Notes under the pieces: generated by a model
Seen by the model: only the letters and a program-made list of their open reading frames with translations
Told to the model about the DNA's origin: nothing
Databases searched by the model: none
Position numbers and translations under genes: made by a program
Shown: one piece after another, positions 7,197 to 14,699 of the stretch
How the letters are laid out: the number at the start of each line of letters is the position of its first letter
Position numbering within the stretch: position 1 is the first letter of the stretch
NCBI GenBank assembly: GCA_002338615.1
Contig: DDIS01000183.1
Coordinates: 1-21,988, forward strand
DNA length: 21,988 bases
DNA from: Proteobacteria bacterium UBA1844
Lineage (GTDB): Bacteria; Pseudomonadota; Gammaproteobacteria; Steroidobacterales; Woeseiaceae
Reading direction: 5' to 3'

Positions 7197-9929
7197 TTAC
7201 CTCAGGCGATTGCCAAACGCGTCCCAAACCTCGACGTCGCCGAAGCCAAGTGCACGCACATTATCTTCGATCAGTGACAGATCGCCGACGACCACCCAGA
7301 CCAGTTCATCGGGCCGGAACAAGGCCCTTGTTCGCGCGACGACTTCGTCGCGTGTTACTGCCTCGATACGTGCGCCGCGTTGCTCGGCGTAGTCGTAGGG
7401 CAAACCAAAGTTATCCGAGTCGATGATGCTCTGCAAAAATCCGCTGTTGGTTTCGAACTGGCCCGGCAGCGACCGAATACCGTTGATCTTGACCCGCTCT
7501 GTCTCGAGCTCGGTCGCCGGACGCTCGCCCGCAAATGCAACGAATTCCTTACGAATTTCCTGCATGGCAGCGGCTGTTTTGTCGGTCTGTACCTGCCCCT
7601 GCATCGACAGCAACTGGTCACCGCTGTGATTCGCTTGAATGCTGGAACTGTAACCGTAGGACCATGCCTTGTCCTCACGCAGATTCATGTTCAGCCTGGA
7701 CTCAAAGCTGCCGCCAAATACCCTGTTGAGAACCCATAGTTCAGTCGATGTCGACGGATCAAAGCCTGGAATTGCGTGCCCGGATATTATCGTGCTGGAC
7801 GCTGCACCGGGTTGATCAACCAGGATTACGCGAGGCGCTGCGGGCGCGGCATGACCAATAGCTTGCCGCGCAGATTTGCTGCGCTCTTTCCAGCGGCCGA
7901 AGGCCTTGTTCAGCGCCACCCTGGCTGTTGCAAGGTCGATGTCGCCGATCATATACACAGTGATATTGTCCGGTGCCACTTCGCGATCGTGATATTCCTG
8001 CAGTTTTTCGCGTTCAATCTGATTCAGATCGTCCGGGTGCCACACTCCATCCATCGGGCTGCCTGCACCATAGACAGCACGCTGAAACAGGCTGCTCGCT
8101 GCACTGGAAGGTGACTTGGCAAGCGTCGCGAGGAGGCCTGCGATTTGCACTTTCAGTTTCTGCAATTCATCGTCCGGGAAGACCGGGTGCTGCAGGATTT
8201 CGTCACTCAATGCGAGTGATTCGTCGAGTTTTGCGCTCAGAATTCGATAGCTGAATTGACTTTCTTCAAGGTCCGCGCCAAGACGCCCGGCCATGGCGAT
8301 CTTGTCACGCTCGGCGGCCAACTCGTTGGCATCGTATTTACGCGTGCCTTTGTCCGCCAGCATGAACACGAAGTCGGTCATGGCGTGCGCCTCGGGTGGC
8401 GCAGCCGTGGTGCCAGAGCCAACCTGAAACACGATATCGATAAGGGGAATATTGCCGCGCTCTGCGACCACCAGTTTCATGCCATTATCGAGCACGGTTG
8501 ATGCAACGGGTGGAAACTCAAGCTTCGTATCCGTGCTGACCTCGGGAATTGACGACCGGTCAACCTCTCTGGCGGCAGATTCATAATCGGGAAACGGCAG
8601 CACGGTCAGCTGGTAGTAACTCTGGTCCAGCCAGCGCGCGGCGGTCGACCGCACTTCCTCACTGCTCGCATCATTCAGCCATTTTAGTTCCGTGTTGATA
8701 AACAGTGGATTATCCGAATACAACAGCCCTTCCGCGAGCACCCCGCCAATTGCCGAGTTGCGCTCAAGGTCGCCCATAAGGGATACGTTGACCGCCAGCT
8801 TCGAGTTTTCGAGGATCTGTTCATCCGGGCCTTCATCGAAATAGGCGTGGAACACCTCTTCGACGACCGGTAATACCTGCTCAGGCGTCACACCGGGTTT
8901 AAGGTCAATGATGAGCCGGTACTCGCCGCTCATCACGCGACCGTATGCATAGCCACCCACGTTAGTTGCGAGTTGCAGCTCATCGACCAGTAATTTCCTG
9001 AGTGGCGAATTCTTGTTGCCGACCAGGGACTCGTTCACGAGATACATCAGGGTCGTGTCCTTGTCGTTCAGTCCCGGCAACGGCCACACGCGCGCGATAC
9101 GCGTCTGCCCGACGTTGTCGTACACCAGTTCTTCTCGGTTCGACCCGAGCTCCGGTATCCACTGCTTTGGATGGTCAAGCGGCAAGCCAACCGGCGCTTC
9201 ACCGAAATAATGGCTGACTTTCTGTTTCGCGGTTTCGAGACTCACGTCGCCAGCGAGTACGAGCACCACGTTGGATGCCCCGTAGTAGGTCTTGAACCAT
9301 TCGCGCACATCGTCAAGAGTCGCTGCATTCAGATCATCCATGGAGCCGATGACGGAGTGCCGATACGGATGATCCGGCGGGTAGATGCCAGCCCGGATCA
9401 GGTCCTGCATTTTCGCATAGGGTCGCGTTTCGCTCTGCCGCTTCTCGTTTTGGACCACACCGCGCTGCTCATTGAGGGCGTCCTCGGTTATTGCGCCGAG
9501 CAAATAGCTCATACGATCGCTTTCCATCCAAAGCGCCATATCGAGTGCGCCTGTCGGCACGGTGGAATAATAGTTGGTGCGATCCTCCGAGGTCGTACCG
9601 TTCATACCGGTTGCGCCGGCTTCGATGAAAGGCGAAAAATACTCGCCCTCCCGATTCTCGGTGCCCTGGAACATCAGGTGCTCGAACAGGTGCGCGAACC
9701 CGGTCTTGCCGGGCGGCTCGTCCTTGGAGCCGACGCCGTACCACATGCCGACGAACACCGTCGGCGTCGCGTGGTCTGTGTGGACGATAACGGTCAGGCC
9801 GTTGTCGAGTTGAAAGCTTTCGTAGGGAATATCGACCCGGGTTGCAACTTCATCCGCGTGGCCCGCAAGGGGCACGCTCATGAATAGCACAGCGACGACG
9901 AGTGACAGATTATTCTTGTTGATATTCAA
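7197..9929 (-). CDS. M16 family zinc metallopeptidase (pitrilysin-like), secreted
   Basis: Inverted-zincin peptidase of about 910 residues with two M16 halves. The first half carries HLFEH (His80, Glu83, His84 counted from the TTG at 9929) and the third ligand Glu162 in VVQNEKRQ. The second half (from about residue 490, TVLDNGMKLVVAERG) lacks HxxEH but keeps a substrate-binding region with SRLNMNLRED and WSYGYS. This is the usual active/inactive clamshell in one chain. The start is TTG at 9929: it has GGAG 6 bases upstream and gives a clean signal peptide (MNINKNN, hydrophobic core, then AGHA before DEV). A longer TTG start at 9956 is open but adds nine polar residues before the signal. It probably degrades peptides in the periplasm or at the envelope, and heads the operon with the two amidohydrolases. 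Confidence 0.92.
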   Translation of the reverse strand: MNINKNNLSLVVAVLFMSVPLAGHADEVATRVDIPYESFQLDNGLTVIVHTDHATPTVFVGMWYGVGSKDEPPGKTGFAHLFEHLMFQGTENREGEYFSPFIEAGATGMNGTTSEDRTNYYSTVPTGALDMALWMESDRMSYLLGAITEDALNEQRGVVQNEKRQSETRPYAKMQDLIRAGIYPPDHPYRHSVIGSMDDLNAATLDDVREWFKTYYGASNVVLVLAGDVSLETAKQKVSHYFGEAPVGLPLDHPKQWIPELGSNREELVYDNVGQTRIARVWPLPGLNDKDTTLMYLVNESLVGNKNSPLRKLLVDELQLATNVGGYAYGRVMSGEYRLIIDLKPGVTPEQVLPVVEEVFHAYFDEGPDEQILENSKLAVNVSLMGDLERNSAIGGVLAEGLLYSDNPLFINTELKWLNDASSEEVRSTAARWLDQSYYQLTVLPFPDYESAAREVDRSSIPEVSTDTKLEFPPVASTVLDNGMKLVVAERGNIPLIDIVFQVGSGTTAAPPEAHAMTDFVFMLADKGTRKYDANELAAERDKIAMAGRLGADLEESQFSYRILSAKLDESLALSDEILQHPVFPDDELQKLKVQIAGLLATLAKSPSSAASSLFQRAVYGAGSPMDGVWHPDDLNQIEREKLQEYHDREVAPDNITVYMIGDIDLATARVALNKAFGRWKERSKSARQAIGHAAPAAPRVILVDQPGAASSTIISGHAIPGFDPSTSTELWVLNRVFGGSFESRLNMNLREDKAWSYGYSSSIQANHSGDQLLSMQGQVQTDKTAAAMQEIRKEFVAFAGERPATELETERVKINGIRSLPGQFETNSGFLQSIIDSDNFGLPYDYAEQRGARIEAVTRDEVVARTRALFRPDELVWVVVGDLSLIEDNVRALGFGDVEVWDAFGNRLR

Positions 9930-9935
9930 GCTGAG

Positions 9936-9939
9936 CTCC
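9936..9939 (-). promoter_or_regulatory. Ribosome binding site deciding the TTG start of the M16 gene
   Basis: GGAG on the minus strand is 6 bases before the TTG at 9929. The upstream TTG at 9956 has no comparable site and would lie only about a dozen bases from the predicted transcription start. Confidence 0.5.
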
Positions 9940-9974
9940 GTTTTGGGGGCCGGCAAAGTCAGAAGTGGCTCCGC

Positions 9975-10003
9975 AATGTAAACAGCGGCCCGGTATTGGT
10001 CAA
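9975..10003 (-). promoter_or_regulatory. Sigma70-type promoter of the M16/amidohydrolase operon
   Basis: On the minus strand, TTGACC (-35, 9998-10003) and TACATT (-10, 9975-9980) are separated by exactly 17 bases. This is a 5/6 and 4/6 match to consensus. Transcription would begin near 9968, about 40 bases before the TTG start. It lies between the end of the MFS gene and the M16 gene, making region 2 a separate unit. Confidence 0.5.
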
Positions 10004-10052
10004 ACCAGCGAACACCAGCAATCGACCTCGCGGGCCGCCGCTAGTTCAGCAC

Positions 10053-10070
10053 AAAAAAGGCAAGCGCGCC
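10053..10070 (-). terminator. Weak intrinsic terminator after the MFS gene
   Basis: Right after the TAG of the MFS gene, the minus strand reads GGCGCGCTTGCC followed by six T. Only three GC pairs plus a GU pair can form, so the hairpin is weak, but its place and the T run fit the end of the region 3 transcript. Confidence 0.35.
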
Positions 10071-11279
10071 CTAGACCACGGAGGCAAGCAGCTCGGCACG
10101 TCTGATGCGATCCTGCCGAAGCGCGGGCGCGACGCCCGCAATCATGCTGGCCACGAGCGCTGCAATCCCCATATTGATCAACAGGCCGTAGTCCTGGCTG
10201 CCGCTAAGCACCATGCCAGCGGCCATCGGGCCGCTGGCGAGGCCCATCTTGGATGCAAAGCCACCCAACGCGGCCATTTGCCCGGTTCGATCAAACTCCG
10301 CAGCAAGCCCGAGCAGGTACGGAATCACGAATGCCCAGGTAATTCCCATGGCGCAGTTCGCAACGAGAAACAGCGTGGTATTGGCGCTGTGATGCAGCGC
10401 CCAGAAACCTGCAATCGTAACCACAAGCGCAATCGCAAGTGGCACTGTCCGACCGTATTTTGTGTGCAGTGCCACGACGAGCAGTGCGCCGGCGATCCCG
10501 ATCCAGCCGGAAAGTGCGAGCGTCCAGGTGATGAAGTCGAGTTCGAGTGTCGCGTGCTGTGCGAGCCCGATAATGAATGCAAACAGACCCATGTTGGCAG
10601 CCTGGAACAGGAAGATTGCGAGCAAGGTGAGCAACAAGGGCCGCATCGCCACCCGCACCGGTACATCGGCGGGTATTTTCGGATCCGGTATGCGGAGCCG
10701 ATACTGCGCAAGGAAAGGCACCATCAATAAAGTCGCGAAGCTGAATGCGATTAACGACAGGAATAGCGCATTCGTGCCAAACACAGGTACGAGCCTCGGC
10801 AGGAATAAATTGCCGAGCCCACCGAGGCCAAACTGGACGACCAGCAGCACGCCGAAGGTCCGGTCCGGATTGCTCGCCCGCGCGATTACGGCGAAGCCCG
10901 TACCGACCAGTGCACCACCGATCATGCCGTGAAAAAAGCGCGTCATGATCATCAGGTCTGGCGTCTTCACCAGCATCGACAGCAAGTCCATGCAGATCAG
11001 GCCGCACAACAGGACATATGCGGTGGGACGCCAGTTAATGCGCCGGATCAGGAATACGACGATCAGTGCGCCGGCCGCAGCGCCGTACACATTTGCAGAA
11101 CCGACGAACCCGGCATCCTCGACGGAAAAGCCAAGCCCCTTGATGAGGCCGTCGACCAGGGCCGGCATGATATTCGCGTAGAACAGTCCCGCGGTCGCGA
11201 GAAACGACATGATTATCCGTGCCGCCACGCCGTTGGGTGCAACCTGATGTTTACGTCGCGATTCATCTGTTGCAGTCAT
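10071..11279 (-). CDS. Major facilitator superfamily transporter
   Basis: Integral inner-membrane transporter of 402 residues with about twelve hydrophobic segments in two six-helix halves, separated by a polar central loop near residues 190-210 (YRLRIPDPKIP). The loop RRINWRP between helices 2 and 3 fits the MFS pattern. No substrate can be read from sequence; it could import a hydrolysis product or export one. The start is the ATG at 11279, which overlaps the stop of the serine hydrolase gene (ATGA) and has GAGGAG 9 bases upstream. The in-frame GTG at 11285 would sit only 3 bases from that site. Being last in the series and translationally coupled to the hydrolase, it most likely serves the same pathway. 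Confidence 0.88.
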   Translation of the reverse strand: MTATDESRRKHQVAPNGVAARIIMSFLATAGLFYANIMPALVDGLIKGLGFSVEDAGFVGSANVYGAAAGALIVVFLIRRINWRPTAYVLLCGLICMDLLSMLVKTPDLMIMTRFFHGMIGGALVGTGFAVIARASNPDRTFGVLLVVQFGLGGLGNLFLPRLVPVFGTNALFLSLIAFSFATLLMVPFLAQYRLRIPDPKIPADVPVRVAMRPLLLTLLAIFLFQAANMGLFAFIIGLAQHATLELDFITWTLALSGWIGIAGALLVVALHTKYGRTVPLAIALVVTIAGFWALHHSANTTLFLVANCAMGITWAFVIPYLLGLAAEFDRTGQMAALGGFASKMGLASGPMAAGMVLSGSQDYGLLINMGIAALVASMIAGVAPALRQDRIRRAELLASVV

Positions 11280-12979
11280 TCGCACATGCTCCTCAGCTTG
11301 TCGGATTCGATCGCGGCCTCGCGCCAGCGCTGCGTGTAGCCATCGGAAAAATAGTAGTAGACCGTCTGGTTCGGAAACAAAACCACGGAGATACCGCCGT
11401 AGCCAGACATGAACGGCACCCAGACCGGATGGTCACAAGCAATGTAGCCGCTTATATCATGTGCCCAGAAACCGTTGTTATAGCGAAACAGCGGGCTGCC
11501 CGCCTGCAAGCCACGATCGTCCGGATTGTTTTGCAGCGCCGCATCAAACAGGCTGCGGTCAATGCCCGGTGTGGCGCCACCTGCCGCGCCGTCGACCAGC
11601 CACGCAGCAATTCTGGCGATGTCGTCCGACGTGTAAGAAAGACCCCAACCTGTCAAGGCTTGTGCATCATCGTCATAGCTGCGCCGTGTGCTCATGATTG
11701 CCGCACTCAGTTGCAATGGCGCCCAAAACGGATCGACGAGCAGCTCTTTATAAATGTCCACCGGGCGACCGCGCTTTTCTTCCAGCGCGCGACGCATTGC
11801 GACGCCCGCGAGGTAGGTATCCGAACTGTGATAGACAAAAACGGTACCTGGGGCTGCTTTGACCGGGAAGAAATCGCAGGCGAATGCCAGCTTTTCCCGG
11901 TTTGTCAGTGCGTACAGAAATTCAACATGCGGAGCGGAGCCCTCATCGACGTCTGGCTCGGTACTGAGGTAGTGGCCGGTGGCCATGTCGAGGGTATTTT
12001 CGATTGAAACATCACCCCACTGCTCCTCGTCGCAGGCCCTGACCAGCGCACCAATCTTTTCTTCGGCTACGCCTGGTATAAGAGACTGCAAGCGCATCAG
12101 CGCGAGTCCGGCGAACAGGGATTTCGCCGTTGAATACGACGGCAACAGCAACTCGTTACAAAACGGGTACGGGCCGAAGCGCGTCATACAGTCACTGCGA
12201 TAATGGACGCCGTCGACCACGAAACCGTAGACCGATATGTCTTCGGCATGCATATTGGCGACGGCGCCGAAGCCGCTGGAATCAAGCTCCGGAAACTTAT
12301 CGACGATCTTGTTGAACGACATGATCGGCAATCGTGCGCCCTGGTTCGCGCGGAACGCATCGAGCGCGGCCTTTCCTTCGCTTGCGGGCAAATCCCTGAA
12401 ACCCGCATCAAGCGCACCCCACATATCGAACTTGAAGTAGGCGCAGGTTTCACTGCCAATTTCGTAGACGACCCGTGACGGTTTGCCGTCACTGCCCTGC
12501 ACCCAGGTCAGTACGCCGTTGTGAGTACAGTTCGCATTCTTTTCCACGAGCGCGAACGGTACCGAGTAACGCACATGGTTCTTGTCATCGTCCACATACC
12601 AGGCGCGACCGACCTGGAATGCAATTTCCCAGGCCGGGTGCCGGGTCCGAAGAACGCCTGCGTCGAGTGGAATAACGTCACCGTGCGACAGAACCCAGGA
12701 CAGGTTGGCGGCAGGAAACTGCCGGATCGTGTCGCCGCCTGCCCCCATGTAATCGAATCGATCTTCGTGCACGACGAAGCTCGCTGCCATGCCGGTCTGA
12801 ATTTGCAGGCTGCCTGCTGACAGTCCGCGAACCGGTTTGGCCCCGTCCGGCTCGGCAAATGCCGACATCGGCAGAGGGCCACGCAGCATGTCGGGCATCG
12901 CGTTCGCCGCAGGCGGTGTCGCCTGGCAGCCTGCGCCAAGCAGCATGATTGCCAATATAATTGGCAGCGGCCGCGACAA
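11276..12979 (-). CDS. Lipoprotein serine hydrolase (beta-lactamase/S12-like)
   Basis: Serine hydrolase of the class C beta-lactamase/D-aminopeptidase/esterase superfamily, about 567 residues from the proposed TTG start. The nucleophile motif SxxK is STAK at residues 283-286 (within LPSYSTAKSLFAGLALM). A tyrosine motif YTSDD fits the second catalytic element and a GYGG segment sits where KTG occurs in lactamases. About 260 N-terminal residues before the catalytic domain form a separate region that I do not recognise. With the TTG start the protein begins MSRPLPIILA and reaches Cys18 in LLGAGC, a lipoprotein signal. The frame stays open to a GTG- or ATG-type codon near 13138, but that extension is REP sequence and overlaps the sulfotransferase gene, so I reject it. 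No strong ribosome site precedes the TTG, so the start is uncertain. The substrate is unknown: esters, D-amino amides or lactams are possible. Confidence 0.8.
   Translation of the reverse strand: MSRPLPIILAIMLLGAGCQATPPAANAMPDMLRGPLPMSAFAEPDGAKPVRGLSAGSLQIQTGMAASFVVHEDRFDYMGAGGDTIRQFPAANLSWVLSHGDVIPLDAGVLRTRHPAWEIAFQVGRAWYVDDDKNHVRYSVPFALVEKNANCTHNGVLTWVQGSDGKPSRVVYEIGSETCAYFKFDMWGALDAGFRDLPASEGKAALDAFRANQGARLPIMSFNKIVDKFPELDSSGFGAVANMHAEDISVYGFVVDGVHYRSDCMTRFGPYPFCNELLLPSYSTAKSLFAGLALMRLQSLIPGVAEEKIGALVRACDEEQWGDVSIENTLDMATGHYLSTEPDVDEGSAPHVEFLYALTNREKLAFACDFFPVKAAPGTVFVYHSSDTYLAGVAMRRALEEKRGRPVDIYKELLVDPFWAPLQLSAAIMSTRRSYDDDAQALTGWGLSYTSDDIARIAAWLVDGAAGGATPGIDRSLFDAALQNNPDDRGLQAGSPLFRYNNGFWAHDISGYIACDHPVWVPFMSGYGGISVVLFPNQTVYYYFSDGYTQRWREAAIESDKLRSMCE
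11289..11294 (-). promoter_or_regulatory. Ribosome binding site for the MFS transporter
   Basis: GAGGAG on the minus strand, inside the end of the serine hydrolase gene, is 9 bases before the ATG at 11279. Confidence 0.5.
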
Positions 12980-12983
12980 AACC

Positions 12984-13008
12984 CGTAGGAGCGCCGTCCC
13001 CGGCGCGA
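12984..13008 (+). repeat. REP palindrome copy A
   Basis: GTAG head followed by a GCGCCG stem, TCCC loop and CGGCGC stem. It is 25 bases, identical in sequence to copy C. Such GTAG-headed imperfect palindromes are the REP elements mobilised by RAYT (REP-associated tyrosine) transposases; none is encoded here. Confidence 0.85.
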
Positions 13009-13021
13009 TTGAGGTCCCGAA

Positions 13022-13045
13022 TCGCGGCAGGATGCCGCTCCTACG
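13022..13045 (-). repeat. REP palindrome copy B (inverted)
   Basis: Read on the minus strand it has the same GTAGGAGC head but a different stem (GCGGCA, short loop, TGCCGC). It faces copy A, making a BIME-like pair with a 13-base spacer. Confidence 0.85.
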
Positions 13046-13067
13046 ATCGGTGCATCGCACCACCATC

Positions 13068-13092
13068 CGTAGGAGCGCCGTCCCCGGCGCGA
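13068..13092 (+). repeat. REP palindrome copy C
   Basis: Same 25 bases as copy A, 22 bases beyond copy B, ending just before the sulfotransferase stop. The three copies fill almost all of the 130-base gap between sulfotransferase and serine hydrolase genes. In the minus-strand transcript they can form strong hairpins that may lower expression of the two downstream genes or set mRNA stability. Confidence 0.85.
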
Positions 13093-13109
13093 CTGATGAC
13101 ATCAGACGT

Positions 13110-14684
13110 TCAGGAGCAGTCAATGCCTGCATCCTCAAGGCGTTGTTTTAACGGCTCGAGTTGATTTTCGTAGTGGCGCCAGCGCGCCAGCGCATCGCGG
13201 TACATGGGCTTTCGAACCTGGGCCGCGCTGGCCGTCGCGACCGGTGCAGAATTCTTCTCGAACGAAAGACACGCGGCTTCCCAGCCCAGTTGGCAATGGC
13301 TGATAATGTCTCGCGAAACCCGCTCCTGCGCATCGACCAGTTCCTCGTAACTGACGTCCAGGATCAATCCTGGATAGACGGCGTGCCAGTGTTGCATCAA
13401 GCGGTCGTAGGCAATGTAGTACTCGGCAAGATCGGTAAGGTCGTAGGAAAACGGGTAGCCCATACGAAACAGGGTCCGGTACATGGCAAGGCAACTGTCG
13501 AGTGGATGCCTCTGCAGGTGAATGAATCTTGCGCCTGGCAATGCACGCTGCATTAGCCCGACATACAGGTAGTTGGCAGGCGTCTTGTCGATAAAATATT
13601 CGGTTGTGTATCCGTAGCTCTTCACGCTGGCGAGGTACGCCGCGCCGAGTTTTTCCGGATCAATGTCGAGCGATACTTCGAGCAGCCGATTCTTGTCGCT
13701 CACCTGGCCGAGACGGGTCAGGGCCAGCGCGAAATCATTGATCTCACCCATGCTTGTCACCCGGCTATGGCTACTGATAATCCGGTCAACCAGGGTCGTA
13801 CCGCTTCTCGGCAAGCCCATAACAAAAATCGGCCCGGGATTTTCTGCCAACGGTGTAACGTCTCGCGGTGCGTTGAATAGCGTTGCTATCCGCTTCATTA
13901 CCGACACATCTGTGGCAACGTCATAGGGCAAACGCCGTCGCCGCGCATCCGCACCGCGCTTCAAATACAGGAAACTGGTCGAGTACTTGCCGAGGTCCTC
14001 ATACTCCTTCGCCAGGGCATAGCACAACGCGGTCTCGCCCTGGGCTCCAGGCCGCAATCTCGCGAGGCTTGCAACCAGCTCGCTGACATGATTACTTGCG
14101 GCCGTCTGCGACCGCAGGTTGGAGCGATTCTGCCAGGCGTCATAGTCGTGCGGATTCGCATTGATAACCGCAGTGTATGTTTTCTCCGCCTCGGCGAGTT
14201 CACCATTCGCGAGCAGCGATGCAGCAAGGTTGTACAGAAACTGGGGGTTGTCGGGCTCGAGTTCCGTCGCGCGCCGGTAGCAACGCAGCGCGTCCCCGTG
14301 TCGTGTCGCATGTGCGTAGTACTGGGCAAGCTGTTGCAACAGGTTCGCGTCCTTGCCAGCTCCCTGCTCGAGTTTGGCGAGCTGCCGCTGAGCGCGGTCG
14401 TGCCGGCCACAGAAAATGTTCGCTTCCGCAAACTGCAGTCCCGCACCAAGGTGTTGCGGGTCCTTTTCGAGAGCGACTTCGGTGAGTTGCAACATCTCGT
14501 CAAAGCGCCCTTGTTGCTGCCTGGCGCGCGCCAGCAGCAACAAGGGCTCGATGACATCCGGATTTTGTTCTACCAGCTTAAGGCCTGCCGTCGCCGCATC
14601 GTCCGCGCTTCGTTTCGCGAGCAGCGTCTTTACTGCACTTGCATCGGCCGTGTACGTTGCGCTCGCCAGTCGCTCATCATTCAC
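13110..14684 (-). CDS. TPR-repeat sulfotransferase family protein
   Basis: 524 residues. The N-terminal part (about 20-260) is a run of tetratricopeptide repeats, for example DALRCYRRATELEPDNPQF and AEKTYTAVINANPHDYDAW. The C-terminal part is a PAPS-dependent sulfotransferase fold. It shows the phosphosulfate loop FVMGLPRSGTTLVDRII at about 285-301, the 3'-phosphate region FIHLQRHPLDSCLAMY at about 388, and the family tail QVRKPMY with ARWRHYENQLEPL. It could sulfate a peptide, glycan or lipid; many bacterial members are uncharacterised. No signal peptide is seen, so it is probably cytoplasmic. The start is GTG, 15 bases after the TonB receptor stop, with no clear ribosome site, so coupling to the receptor is likely. 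TPR-sulfotransferases next to TonB receptors recur in proteobacterial genomes, which supports a functional link. Confidence 0.9.
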   Translation of the reverse strand: MNDERLASATYTADASAVKTLLAKRSADDAATAGLKLVEQNPDVIEPLLLLARARQQQGRFDEMLQLTEVALEKDPQHLGAGLQFAEANIFCGRHDRAQRQLAKLEQGAGKDANLLQQLAQYYAHATRHGDALRCYRRATELEPDNPQFLYNLAASLLANGELAEAEKTYTAVINANPHDYDAWQNRSNLRSQTAASNHVSELVASLARLRPGAQGETALCYALAKEYEDLGKYSTSFLYLKRGADARRRRLPYDVATDVSVMKRIATLFNAPRDVTPLAENPGPIFVMGLPRSGTTLVDRIISSHSRVTSMGEINDFALALTRLGQVSDKNRLLEVSLDIDPEKLGAAYLASVKSYGYTTEYFIDKTPANYLYVGLMQRALPGARFIHLQRHPLDSCLAMYRTLFRMGYPFSYDLTDLAEYYIAYDRLMQHWHAVYPGLILDVSYEELVDAQERVSRDIISHCQLGWEAACLSFEKNSAPVATASAAQVRKPMYRDALARWRHYENQLEPLKQRLEDAGIDCS

Positions 14685-14699
14685 ATTATTTCAGTCACA

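Noticed and set aside
9171..9887. Plus-strand frame opposite the M16 peptidase (238 codons)
   Set aside because: Antisense of a gene with clear catalytic motifs; no domain or ribosome site of its own.
9996..10730. Plus-strand frame opposite the MFS gene (244 codons)
   Set aside because: The translation is very hydrophilic and His/Gln/Cys-rich, the typical complement of a hydrophobic membrane protein gene.
12984..13092. Repeat cluster considered as a CRISPR array
   Set aside because: Only three copies, one inverted and with a different stem, unequal spacers of 13 and 22 bases, and no cas genes; REP elements explain it.
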